This document shows, piece after piece, positions 1-8,903 of a stretch of DNA of 64,000 bases. Location of the stretch: assembly GCF_011303555.1 (NCBI RefSeq), contig NZ_CP049868.1:2480001-2544000 (forward strand), given 5' to 3'. The stretch comes from Pedobacter sp. HDW13 (GTDB lineage Bacteria > Bacteroidota > Bacteroidia > Sphingobacteriales > Sphingobacteriaceae). The notes under the pieces are model-generated. The model was not told where the DNA came from and did not search any database. It worked only from the letters and a program-made list of their open reading frames with translations. The number at the start of each line of letters is the position of its first letter. Positions within the stretch are counted from its first letter, which is position 1. A program made the translations under genes and the position numbers.

Positions 1-1119
1 GCTCTCGTTTATCGTTCTCAAATCAGTAAGCCCAGTCAGTTAATTTATGTGGTTACCGTAGTGGCCATTATAGCTGTGCTAGTGGCCCTTCCCATTATTA
101 AAATACCCATTAGTATTAATGGTACCGGTATTTTACAATCAACTATCGAAAAAACTGAACTTATTGTACCCGTAAACGGTCGCTTAATACAGTATAAGCT
201 AGCGGATAACAAAAGACTGAAACAGGGTGATACCCTCCTAGCCATTGATGCCGGATTACCCAAGCAGCAAGATGCGCTGGTTGAAACACGTAAAAACCAG
301 ATAACCCGCTTTTTACAGGATATTAGCACTCTTTTATCGTTTAATGGCGGTTCTTCCAGTCTACAAACGGGGCAATATGTAGCCTCATGGCAGCAATATG
401 TACAGGAATTAAAAAATGCCGGTATTGCCAAGCGGCAGGCAACAAGCACCTTTGCACGTTACAATAAATTGTACCAGAATAAAGTGCTTACGCAATCTGA
501 ATATGAAAAATACAAATACGAACTGGAGCAGGCCGAATCGGTTTACCTTATGGTGCGTACCAAATATAAAACCCAATGGCAAACCGAAGCCAACGGCTAC
601 CGCAACGAACTGCGCGAGCTTTCTGGTCAGCAAGCCGAAATTAACGAACAGAAAAAACAGTATGTATTAAGGGCTCCGATCGATGGATCGGTTCAGAACT
701 TAGTTGGGATACAAAACGGAGCCTATGTTTTTGCCAACCAAAAAATCGGAGAGGTTTCGCCCGATGCCGGTTTGGCCGCTTATTGTTACATCAATCCATC
801 CGATATTGGCCTGATTAGAAAAGGACAGGAGGTGCACTTTCAGATTAATGCCTATAACTATAACCAGTGGGGCCTGGCTGTGGGTAAAGTGATTGATATT
901 GCCGATGATATTGTGATTTTAAACGGTAACCAGCCTGCCTTTAAGGTAAAGTGCCTGATGGATAAAAATTTCCTGATGCTTAAAAACGGTTACAAAGGTT
1001 ATTTAAAAAAGGGAATGAATTTTACTGCCCGTTTTAAAGTAACTGACCGCAGTTTATTTCAATTGCTTTACGATAAGGTAGACGACTGGGTTAATCCAAA
1101 CTTAATCCAAAAAACATAA
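1..1119 (+). CDS. HlyD-family secretion adaptor (5' end outside window)
   Basis: Periplasmic adaptor that would link an inner-membrane ABC exporter to an outer-membrane channel. The frame is open from base 1, so the start lies upstream of the window; the GTG at 49 is internal. Visible parts: one hydrophobic membrane segment near the start (about codons 16-35), a biotinyl-lipoyl half motif (VPVNGRL), a long coiled-coil hairpin rich in Q, K and E in the middle, the second lipoyl half (RAPIDGSVQNL), then a beta-barrel region. It ends 6 nt before the C39-peptidase ABC transporter, so the two form an operon. This pairing is typical of export of double-glycine leader peptides or bacteriocins; the cargo is not in the window. 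Confidence 0.85.
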   Translation, partial: ALVYRSQISKPSQLIYVVTVVAIIAVLVALPIIKIPISINGTGILQSTIEKTELIVPVNGRLIQYKLADNKRLKQGDTLLAIDAGLPKQQDALVETRKNQITRFLQDISTLLSFNGGSSSLQTGQYVASWQQYVQELKNAGIAKRQATSTFARYNKLYQNKVLTQSEYEKYKYELEQAESVYLMVRTKYKTQWQTEANGYRNELRELSGQQAEINEQKKQYVLRAPIDGSVQNLVGIQNGAYVFANQKIGEVSPDAGLAAYCYINPSDIGLIRKGQEVHFQINAYNYNQWGLAVGKVIDIADDIVILNGNQPAFKVKCLMDKNFLMLKNGYKGYLKKGMNFTARFKVTDRSLFQLLYDKVDDWVNPNLIQKT

Positions 1120-1125
1120 CAGGCC

Positions 1126-3236
1126 ATGAGTACTAAGGTTAAGCAAAGAGATATTACTGATTGTGGCGCGGCTTGTCTGGCCTCGGTGGCCTCGCATTAC
1201 AAGTTAAATTTAGCGGTTGCCCGTATCAGGCAACTTGCCGGAACAGATAAAAAAGGAACCACGGTTTTAGGGCTGGTAGAGGCCGCTCAAAAATTAGGAT
1301 TTGAAGCAAAAGGTGTAAAAGCGCCTTTTGATAGTTTATTTAAAATACCTACACCTGCCATTGCGCATATTATTGTAAATGATATCCTGCAGCATTTTGT
1401 AGTGATATATAAAGTAAACAATAAATTTATAGAGGTGATGGACCCTATAGATGGGAACGTGCATCGTAAAACACATGATCAATTTAAAAAGGAGTGGACT
1501 GGTGCACTGGTGTTGTTGTTGCCATCTGAAAGTTTTCAGCTTGGCAATGAAAAAAAATCAATTCAGGGAAGATTTTGGAATTTGATTAAACCGCACAAAG
1601 GCATTCTGACACAAGTTTTATTTGGTGCAGTTGTTTATACTGTGTTGGGTTTATCTACCTCTATTTTTGTACAAAAACTGGTCGACTTTGTGTTGGTTGA
1701 CGGTAATCAGAATCTGCTCAACCTAATGAGCATTTCAATGATGGTAATTTTGGTCGTTCAGCTTTTTATTGGCTCGGCTAAAACTATTTTTACGTTAAAA
1801 ACGGGTCAGTTAATTGATGCGAAGCTTATTTTAGGCTATTACAAACATTTGCTCCGGTTGCCGCAACAGTTTTTTGATACCATGCGGGTGGGCGAAATTA
1901 TTTCGCGGATTAACGATGCAGTAAAAATCCGTACCTTTTTGAATGATGTATGCGTAAACTTTCTGGTAAACATTTTTATTGTTTTCTTTTCGTTTATCAT
2001 GATGTTTACCTACTACTGGAAACTGGCATTGATAACGCTTACCGTTATTCCCTTGTACCTCATCATTTATTTTATAACCGATAAGTTTAACAAGCGTACC
2101 CAACGTAGGTTAATGGAAGATGCAGCCGAGCTCGAATCGCAGCTGGTAGAGAGTTTAAATGCCGTGGGTACCATTAAGCGTTTTGGTTTAGAAGAGCATG
2201 CCAACGAAAAAACCGAAACGCGCTTTATTAAATTATTGCAGACAGGCTTTAAATCTAACCTCAATGCGGTGGTATCGGGTACTTCAACCGAATTTGTTTC
2301 GCGCATCATTACCATTATTTTGCTTTGGGTAGGTGCAGGCTATGTGCTGAGCAATTCAATTACCCCTGGCGAACTCTTATCATTTTATACACTGATTGGT
2401 TATTTTACCGGTCCGGTTTCATCGCTGATTGGGATGAACAAAACGGTGCAGGATGCAGTTATTGCTGCTGATCGTTTATTTGAGATCATGGATCTGGAAA
2501 GGGAAACCGACGAAAACCAGATCGAATTAAGTACCGATAAAATTGGTGATATTCACTTCGAAAACGTATCGTTCCGCTATGGAAAAAGACTGGCTGTTTT
2601 TGAGGATCTGAATTTAACCATCCCACAGGGAAAATTTACTGCCATTGTGGGCGAAAGCGGTTCGGGGAAATCGACTTTAATGTCAATCCTGCAAAATATT
2701 TACCCTATCCAATCCGGAAATGTACGTATTGGCCAATATGATCTTAAGTACATTACCAATGCTTCGCTGAGGCGGATGATATCGGTAGTGCCACAGCAAA
2801 TAGACCTATTTGCCGGCAATGTGATTGAAAATATCGCCATTGGCGAAGAAGAACCCGATATGCAGCGGATTATTGATATTGCCAGTAAGCTGGGATTGAT
2901 GGGTTTTATAGAAGCTTTGCCCAAAGGTTTTCAAACTTATTTGGGTGAAAATGGCACCAGTTTATCGGGGGGCAACGGCAGCGTATTGCCATTGCGAGGG
3001 CATTATACCGCGATCCTGAAATTCTGATCCTGGATGAGGCAACTTCTTCACTCGATGCTGTTTCGGAACAGCATGTACAAAGGATGATTGCCCTGTTAAA
3101 AGCCGAACAAAAAACAGTAATTGTAATTACCCACCGATCGAGTACTTTAAATAATGCCGATAAGATTATTGTGCTTGATAAGGGGCAGGTAGTAGAGCAA
3201 GGCAGCCACCACGAACTGAAATACCATTTGGCCTAA
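1126..3236 (+). pseudogene. C39-peptidase ABC exporter, frame broken once near its 3' end
   Basis: Bacteriocin-type exporter that cleaves a leader peptide and pumps the product out. Domains in order: C39 peptidase (Cys13 in ITDCGAACLAS, His90, Asp106), six-helix membrane domain (about 150-440), ATPase with Walker A GESGSGKS near residue 508. The frame from 1126 stops at 3027, but the signature motif breaks at a run of six G (2967-2972). Restoring one G gives SGGQ and then an uninterrupted ATPase end with Walker B ([12 protein letters not shown]) and the H-loop (VIVITHR), ending with TAA at 3234-3236. The restored C-terminus is somewhat shorter than usual. The break is probably a homopolymer read error rather than decay, because the bases after it keep a perfect reading frame. 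It is co-oriented with the HlyD gene 6 nt upstream. Confidence 0.85.
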
Positions 3237-3286
3237 CTTCCGAAGTTTGCCATTGCATTGGCCCGTGCCGACTTCGTAAGTCTAAC

Positions 3287-3325
3287 AAAAAAGGCGTTCT
3301 GCAATGCTGCAAAACGCCTTTTTTT
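3287..3325. terminator. Bidirectional intrinsic terminator between ABC exporter and metK
   Basis: Stem GGCGTT/AACGCC with an A run on one side and a T run on the other, so it can stop both the exporter operon (+) and metK (-). The convergent arrangement agrees. The bases before it (3233-3285) carry two related motifs, ACTTCCGAAGTTTGCC and ACTTCGTAAGT, which look like a small intergenic repeat. Confidence 0.85.
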
Positions 3326-3342
3326 AAATTTATCCTGATTGA

Positions 3343-4593
3343 TTAAACGCCGAAAGCAGCTTTAACCTGATCTACGTAATCTAATTTCTCCCAGGTAAAC
3401 AAATCAACGGTAACGGTTTTTTCTTCACCGTTTGGTGTTCTGAAAGTTTTGCTTACTGTTTCAGGCGTACGGCCCATGTGTCCGTAAGCAGCAGTTTCGC
3501 TATAAATCGGGTTTCTCAATTTTAAACGTTGTTCAATAAAGTAGGGACGCATATCGAAAATCGATTCTACAATTTTAGCAATCTCGCCATCGGTTTTACC
3601 AACCTTACCAGTTCCGTAAGTGTTGATGTAAATACCCATTGGTTTAGCCACACCGATTGCGTACGATACCTGCACCAAAATCTCATCGGCAACACCTGCT
3701 GCGACCAAATTTTTAGCGATATGACGGGTTGCATAAGCTGCACTTCTATCTACTTTACTTGGATCTTTACCCGAAAATGCACCACCACCGTGGGCACCTT
3801 TACCACCGTAGGTATCAACAATAATTTTACGACCGGTTAAACCAGTATCTCCATGCGGACCACCGATTACGAATTTACCGGTTGGGTTAATGTGGTATTC
3901 GATTTTATCGTTAAACAAATGCGCATATTGCGGATTGCTTTTAATGATACGTGGAATTAAAATATTTACCAGGTCGGTTTTGATTTTAGCCAACATGGTA
4001 GCTTCTTCATCAAAATCGTCGTGCTGTGTAGAAATTACAATCGCATCGATACGAACAGGTTTATTGTTGTCGTCGTATTCTAAAGTAACCTGGCTTTTTG
4101 CATCCGGACGCAGATATTTAATTTCGTTATTTTCACGTCTTAAAACTGCAAGTTCCTGTAAAAGCTTGTGTGATAGGTTTAAAGCCAAAGGCATGTAATC
4201 GGCAGTTTCGTTGGTTGCATAACCAAACATCATACCCTGATCGCCGGCACCTTGCTCTTCTTTGTTGCTTCTATCTACACCCTGGTTAATATCCTGAGAT
4301 TGCTCATGTATGGCAGATAAAATTCCGCATGAGTTTGCCTCAAACATATACTCGCTTTTGGTATAACCAATTTTCTTGATCACATCGCGGGCAATTTGCT
4401 GTACATCTAAATAAGTTTTAGATTTTACCTCACCGGCTAAAATAACCTGACCAGTTGTAACCAATGTTTCGCAGGCCACTTTTGATTCTGGATCGAAAGC
4501 TAAAAAGTTATCAATTAATGCATCCGAAATTTGATCGGCAATTTTATCTGGGTGCCCCTCAGAAACAGATTCTGATGTAAATAAATACGACAT
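3343..4593 (-). CDS. metK: S-adenosylmethionine synthase
   Basis: Makes S-adenosylmethionine from methionine and ATP in the cytosol. The 416 residues begin [17 protein letters not shown], the conserved ATP-binding start, and include [12 protein letters not shown] and the glycine-rich [16 protein letters not shown] loop. The length is slightly above the E. coli enzyme because of insertions that are usual in Bacteroidota. It is transcribed alone, away from the lipid kinase gene. The leader carries a SAM-II riboswitch (4675-4743), so the gene is expected to be lowered when SAM is abundant: feedback by the product. Confidence 0.97.
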   Translation of the reverse strand: MSYLFTSESVSEGHPDKIADQISDALIDNFLAFDPESKVACETLVTTGQVILAGEVKSKTYLDVQQIARDVIKKIGYTKSEYMFEANSCGILSAIHEQSQDINQGVDRSNKEEQGAGDQGMMFGYATNETADYMPLALNLSHKLLQELAVLRRENNEIKYLRPDAKSQVTLEYDDNNKPVRIDAIVISTQHDDFDEEATMLAKIKTDLVNILIPRIIKSNPQYAHLFNDKIEYHINPTGKFVIGGPHGDTGLTGRKIIVDTYGGKGAHGGGAFSGKDPSKVDRSAAYATRHIAKNLVAAGVADEILVQVSYAIGVAKPMGIYINTYGTGKVGKTDGEIAKIVESIFDMRPYFIEQRLKLRNPIYSETAAYGHMGRTPETVSKTFRTPNGEEKTVTVDLFTWEKLDYVDQVKAAFGV

Positions 4594-4674
4594 TTATTAA
4601 ATAAATTAATGATAAATAAACAAATTAATAATTGCCAAACCCCTTGGAAACAGGTGGTAAAATGATTGAAAGGA

Positions 4675-4743
4675 GGCATTAGCAATTTTTTTAAGTGGTT
4701 GCAATCCGGTCCCGAAGTGTCGGGATAGCAAATCAATCCACTT
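4675..4743 (-). promoter_or_regulatory. SAM-II riboswitch in the metK leader, with an extra hairpin in its loop
   Basis: Read on the minus strand. P1 is AAGTGG (4743-4738) pairing with CCACTT (4698-4693). The 5' strand continues ATTGATTTG, and the 3' part reads CCGGATTGCAACCAC, then TTAAAAAAATTGCTAATG. This order matches the SAM-II consensus (GUGG-UGAUUUG, CCGG-UUGCA-CCAC, UUAAA, GCUAA) as I remember it from the metA motif. Between the two halves sits an insert TCCCGA-CACT-TCGGGA that folds into a 6-bp hairpin inside the first loop. Downstream, GCAATT (4635-4630) could pair with AATTGC (4687-4682) of the aptamer and compete with the pseudoknot. No strong U-tract terminator follows, so control may act on translation. 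Confidence 0.85.
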
Positions 4744-4754
4744 TTTTACTGCTG

Positions 4755-4783
4755 CAAAATTAGCATATTTTCTTTATTTCAAA
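4755..4783 (-). promoter_or_regulatory. metK promoter (TTTG / TAATTTTG)
   Basis: On the minus strand TTTG (4783-4780) is followed after 17 nt by TAATTTTG (4762-4755), an exact TAnnTTTG element. Transcription would start near 4750, just before the riboswitch P1 stem. Confidence 0.7.
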
Positions 4784-4818
4784 AATTATAGATTATTTTG
4801 TGCATTCAATCTTACACT

Positions 4819-5700
4819 TTGCACACAAAGATCAATATCCTCTTTATAATCAATCCCATCTCGGGTGGGAGAGGAAAGCTACGTATCCCCGATTTTATCG
4901 ATCAATACCTGGACAAGGAAAAGTTTAATGCGAACTTCGTGTTTAGCGAATATGTGGGGCATGCCGGAGAACTGGCTGATGAAGCGGCAACCAAAAATTT
5001 TGATGTAATTGTTGCTGCAGGAGGCGATGGTACCATTAACGAAGTGGCTACTAAAGTTTTGAAGCATAACAAGGTATTGGGAATTTTGCCGCTTGGCTCG
5101 GGAAATGGGCTTGCAAGGTTTTTAAAAATCCCGAAAAATTTAAAGTATGCTTTAGATTTGATTAACAATTTTAAAACCGATTGCATAGATACAGCTGAGT
5201 TTAACAATAAATGTTTTTTTAATCTCGCAGGAATGGGCTTCGATGCACATTTAAGCGCTGTTTTTTCGAAAGATAAAAAGCGTGGCTTATCCGGATATGT
5301 AAAACTTGGCTTTAAGGAAGTTTTTAATTATAAGCCGCAAACCTACCAGCTGGATATTGATGGTACAGCCTACACCCGGAAAGCTTTTGCCATTAGCATT
5401 GCCAACTCTTCGCAATATGGTAACGATGTTTACATTGCACCCAATGCTTCGGTAAAGGATGGTTTGCTCGATGTTTGCATTATTAAGCCTTTTCCGATAA
5501 TAAAATTGCCTGTTTTGGGTTATGTAATGTTGAGGGGCAAGGCAGAAAAATCAGATATGATTGAAATTATTAAAGGAAAAAATATAAAAATTACAAGGGA
5601 AAAAGCCGGAGCTGTACATGTAGATGGCGAACCTTTACAAATGGGTGCCGAAATTGAAGCTCTTGTACATCCCTTATCGTTACAGGTAATTGTGCCATAA
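4819..5700 (+). CDS. Diacylglycerol kinase-family lipid kinase (YegS/BmrU type)
   Basis: Phosphorylates a lipid such as diacylglycerol with ATP at the membrane surface. Shows the DAGK catalytic fold signatures: INPISGGRGK near the start, GGDGTINEV, and LPLGSGNGLAR. The C-terminal part has the beta-sandwich usual for this family, ending near VDGEPL. Length is normal (about 290 residues). No ATG exists near the start. TTG at 4819 gives MHTKINILFIINP, the usual distance to the NP motif; an in-frame TTG at 4798 is the alternative. A one-mismatch -7 element TTATTTTG lies at 4793-4800, which favours 4819. The gene is divergent from metK. The exact lipid substrate cannot be told. Confidence 0.85.
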   Translation: MHTKINILFIINPISGGRGKLRIPDFIDQYLDKEKFNANFVFSEYVGHAGELADEAATKNFDVIVAAGGDGTINEVATKVLKHNKVLGILPLGSGNGLARFLKIPKNLKYALDLINNFKTDCIDTAEFNNKCFFNLAGMGFDAHLSAVFSKDKKRGLSGYVKLGFKEVFNYKPQTYQLDIDGTAYTRKAFAISIANSSQYGNDVYIAPNASVKDGLLDVCIIKPFPIIKLPVLGYVMLRGKAEKSDMIEIIKGKNIKITREKAGAVHVDGEPLQMGAEIEALVHPLSLQVIVP

Positions 5701-5821
5701 CAAAGTTTGGAGTTGGAAGTTTGTAGCTGATCTGGCGATAAAACCATAAACCATTGAACAAATAGCTACCAAACCGAATCACCCTCATCCATTTTACATC
5801 TCCCATATTACATTATAAAGC

Positions 5822-6172
5822 ATGAAACCAAAGAAAAATAGTTTAAGTGATCTAGGTGGAATTATGTATTCTACCAATCCCGATTTCGAATATGAAGAAG
5901 AAGTTGATGATACCACTACTTCGCCCAATAACCAGCAGGATTTACGGGTAATGCTCGATAAGAAGAACCGTGGTGGTAAAGCTGTTACCTTAATTACAGG
6001 TTTTAAAGGCCGTACCGAAGATTTAGAGGTGTTGGGCAAAATGCTTAAAACCAAATGTGGCGTTGGTGGCTCGGTTAAAGATGGCGAAATCATGATCCAG
6101 GGCGACGTTCGTGATAAAGTGATGGGTATATTGCAAAAAGACGGTTATAAGGCTAAAAAGGCTGGGGGGTAA
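5822..6172 (+). CDS. SUI1/eIF1-like translation initiation factor (YciH family)
   Basis: Small 116-residue protein with an acidic, disordered first 40 residues and a SUI1 domain behind it: LDKKNRGGKAVTLITGF, then LEVLGKMLKTKCGVGGSVKDGEIMIQGD and a C-terminal KAKKAGG tail. SUI1 proteins in eukaryotes and archaea act in start-codon selection; the bacterial YciH homologues are thought to affect initiation fidelity, but their role is poorly known. Fold assignment is strong; function is inferred. The 121-nt gap upstream shows no gene. Confidence 0.9.
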   Translation: MKPKKNSLSDLGGIMYSTNPDFEYEEEVDDTTTSPNNQQDLRVMLDKKNRGGKAVTLITGFKGRTEDLEVLGKMLKTKCGVGGSVKDGEIMIQGDVRDKVMGILQKDGYKAKKAGG

Positions 6173-6190
6173 ATTCCGCTTTACCTGATC

Positions 6191-6216
6191 GTCATTCCCG
6201 CGCAGGCGGGAATCTC
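6191..6216. repeat. Short palindromic intergenic repeat (GTCATTCCCGC type)
   Basis: GTCATTCCCGCGCAGGCGGG followed by AATC: an 8-bp perfect stem ATTCCCGC/GCGGGAAT (6194-6213) with a GCAG loop. It shares the GTCATT start with the longer elements near 26926 and 54835, so it is probably a short member of a dispersed family. It may also serve as a terminator for the SUI1 gene, though no T run follows. Confidence 0.6.
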
Positions 6217-6393
6217 ATTTGAGTTGCGAAAGCATTTTTTTGAGGAACCATTAGGGGTTTAAATCGGCTAGCGCAATACCTAAAACATAAATTCTGTTCA
6301 CATCCCTCCATATACAAGGTTATTCGTGCCATATCCTGTTTTAAACTTTCGTAACCAGCTTTTTTGCAAGATGTTTATGAAAAAATTAAACGC

Positions 6394-7997
6394 ATGAAAA
6401 GAATAATTATCTTCCTTTCTCTACTGTTGCCCGCTGTTTTAGTGAATGCTCAGAAGGATGAGTACAATGGATATGTTCACTATGGAGACAGGCATTCCTA
6501 TTCAGCAGGAGGGTGTGATGGCTTTGGCATATCTTTTACAGTAGATCGGTTTACCAAAACTGTCAATTATCACAATGCCATTCAAAATCAACCGCTTAGT
6601 AATTTAGTTTATTTGGAAGGTACCCAAGAGATTAATCTTTTCGGTTATATCAATAAAGATAGCCTATCATTTTATCGTTATAATATTGTCGAGAATGATG
6701 ATAATCAAATCGTTTCTGATGCTGTTCCCCAAGTAAATAAAACAAAAACACTCTACGGGAATAAAGTTGATATAAATTTGGGGAAATTTAATATAACGGA
6801 TAAGAAGCTAACGATTAATATTTATAAAATTACCAAAAGGAGTGAAATTGCTACAATAATCATTTACAATAAAAAGATTCAACCTGCCTATATTTCAATG
6901 ATCAATTTGAATATTAAAAGGGGACAAGGGGGATTGTAAGCTTTAAAAGCAAGGAAGATGCCGCAGTTCTAAGTGTAGATGAAACTACAAAAAATCTTAT
7001 GATTGTAATCAAAAGCACTGATTTGGATTTTGTTTACAATGTTTATTTAAAAGATAAATCAACAGGAAAAATAGTCTTCCGGTCAAACAATTGGCTTTAT
7101 GGTTACATCGTTCCAAGAGTACCATATTTATTGATTGGAGCAGAATATTTTAATAGAACTGGTAATTATGAGATTTTAATTATACCTAAACTGTCACAAG
7201 GTTTCGGTTCTAAGTCAATACAGGAAAGTACTATCAAGTATTCTTTTCACGTAAATAGCTCCAGAATAAAGCTTTTCTCCCAAAAACAGCTTATCACTTA
7301 CGGTTTAATCTTATGCGCAATATGTGGTGCAATTTTCGGGGCTGCAGTAGCCTATATTAAGAGGAAGGAAGCCCAAAAACTTGCATTAAAACATCGTGAT
7401 AAAGAAATGGCCAGGCTTCAACTGGCATCCGTTCGCTCACAATTAAACCCACATTTTTTGTTCAACGCGCTTGCTGGGATCCAAACGTTGATGAACAAAA
7501 ATGAAACGGATAACGCCAACCGCTATCTGAGTAAATTTGCCCGTTTAACACGCAATGTACTCGAAAATAAAGATCTGATCAGTTTAACTTCAGAGAAAAC
7601 CTTGCTGGATGATTATTTGCAAATGGAGCAACTGCGTTTTGGCTTTCAGTACACTATAAGCGCTTCGGCCGATTTGGATGCCGAGAATATCGAAATTCCG
7701 GCAATGCTGTTACAGCCCTTTGCAGAAAATGCCGTTAAACATGGTATAGCCGAAAAGGGAAATCTGGGTAAGCTTGAAATCAATTTTATTAAGAGTGAAG
7801 CAGATCTGATATTGAGCATCGCCGATAATGGAGCAGGGTTCGATAGCTCAAAAAATTACGACGGTTTGGGGCTGGCGTTGAGCAAAAACCGGATATCTTT
7901 ACTCAATTCTATTTATAAGGAAACGCCGTTTGTACTCGATATCCAGTCGGGCGGCGAGGGAACAACGGTTAAAATTACACTTACTCAATGGTTATAA
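6394..7997 (+). pseudogene. LytS-type sensor histidine kinase, frame broken once
   Basis: Membrane sensor kinase paired with the LytTR regulator 1 nt downstream. ATG at 6394 gives a signal peptide (MKRIIIFLSLLLPAVLVNAQ), then a periplasmic region. The frame stops at 6939 after a run of five G (6928-6932). One extra G restores ...GQGG-IVSFKSKEDAA... straight into the second frame, which contains a membrane helix (about 7290-7350), the His-kinase motif (SQLNPHFLFNALAGIQTL), and the ATPase boxes NAVKHG, DNGAGFD and GLGLALSKNR. The second part alone could start at ATG 6999, which would lose the signal peptide. As in the ABC exporter and rarA, the break is a one-base loss in a G run, so read error is likely. 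The signal sensed is unknown. Confidence 0.8.
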
Positions 7998-7998
7998 T

Positions 7999-8742
7999 AT
8001 GCGGACAATTTTAGTAGATGATGAAACGGCCAATCTCGATAATTTAAAGATTTTACTAGCCAAACATTGTCCGGATATTAAAGTGGTTGCCTGCGCCACC
8101 ACTATTGATGAGGCTTTTACGCAGGTTAACCTGCACCAGCCCGATCTGCTTTTTCTGGATATCCAGATGGGCAAAACTACAGGTTTCGATCTGCTGAACA
8201 AACTTACTGTAAAAACCTTCGAAGTAGTTTTTGTTACCGCTTACGATAATTACGGCATTCAGGCCGTAAAATTTGCCGCTTTAGATTATCTGTTAAAACC
8301 GGTTGACCCCGATGAACTGAAAATAGCGGTTGCCAAGGCCGAAATCAGGATTAAAAACAAGGTACATGGCGAGCAGCTTAATTTTTTGCTGAGCCAGATT
8401 AAAAAAAGCGAACCCGCTATACCTAAAATTGCGTTACCTCAACAGCACGAAATCCGCTATGTTTCGGTTGAAGATATAGTACGTTGTGTTGCCGATAATA
8501 CCTATACGTTTTTCTTTCTGGCGAATGACGACCGGGTGTTGATCTCGAAACCACTTAAAGAGTACTCAGATTTACTAAAACCGCATGGTTTTATCCGTAC
8601 ACATCAAAGCCATTTGGTTAATCCTAAATTCGTAAAAAGCTGGTTAAAAGAAGATGGAGGAACTTTACTGATGGATAGTGGCGATAAAATACCGGTAAGT
8701 AAACCGAACAGGGAAATGGTGAAGGAACTGTTGGGGAAGTAG
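7999..8742 (+). CDS. LytTR-family response regulator
   Basis: Cytoplasmic DNA-binding partner of the LytS-like kinase. ATG at 7999 lies 1 nt after the kinase stop and gives MRTILVDDETANLDNL, the normal receiver start; the frame is open upstream to 7930 but overlaps the kinase. The receiver domain (residues 1-120) holds the acidic pair, the phospho-Asp in LLFLDIQMGKTTGFD, the conserved Thr (FVTAYD) and Lys (LLKPVD). The C-terminal LytTR domain (about 145-245) binds DNA, with FIRTHQSHLVNPKFV typical of the family. 247 residues, normal length. The target genes are not evident nearby. Confidence 0.95.
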   Translation: MRTILVDDETANLDNLKILLAKHCPDIKVVACATTIDEAFTQVNLHQPDLLFLDIQMGKTTGFDLLNKLTVKTFEVVFVTAYDNYGIQAVKFAALDYLLKPVDPDELKIAVAKAEIRIKNKVHGEQLNFLLSQIKKSEPAIPKIALPQQHEIRYVSVEDIVRCVADNTYTFFFLANDDRVLISKPLKEYSDLLKPHGFIRTHQSHLVNPKFVKSWLKEDGGTLLMDSGDKIPVSKPNREMVKELLGK

Positions 8743-8751
8743 TTTAAAATA

Positions 8752-8864
8752 ATTCGTCATTGCAAGGCACGAAGCAATCTTAATGCACACGCATATAGCG
8801 ATCGTTGTAAGATTGCCTGCCTGCTGCAAGCAGGCTTCGTCGTTTCCTCCTCGCAATGACGAAT
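8752..8864. repeat. MITE-like inverted-repeat element, copy 1
   Basis: 113 bp bounded by perfect 12-bp inverted termini ATTCGTCATTGC (8752-8763) and GCAATGACGAAT (8853-8864). An inner hairpin GCCTGC...GCAGGC is present. The centre contains ATAGCGATCGTTGTAAGATT, whose reverse complement recurs in the element at 26727-26844. No coding potential. The arrangement suggests a non-autonomous mobile element or an RNA hairpin repeat. Confidence 0.75.
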
Positions 8865-8890
8865 CTTTGTTTTTAAACCCTACATTTTTG

Positions 8891-8898
8891 TATTTTTG
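8891..8898 (+). promoter_or_regulatory. hisS promoter -7 element (TATTTTTG)
   Basis: Exact TAnnTTTG ending 5 nt before the hisS ATG; TTTG at 8866-8869 lies 21 nt upstream. Transcription would begin at or near the start codon. Confidence 0.65.
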
Positions 8899-8903
8899 CG
8901 GCT

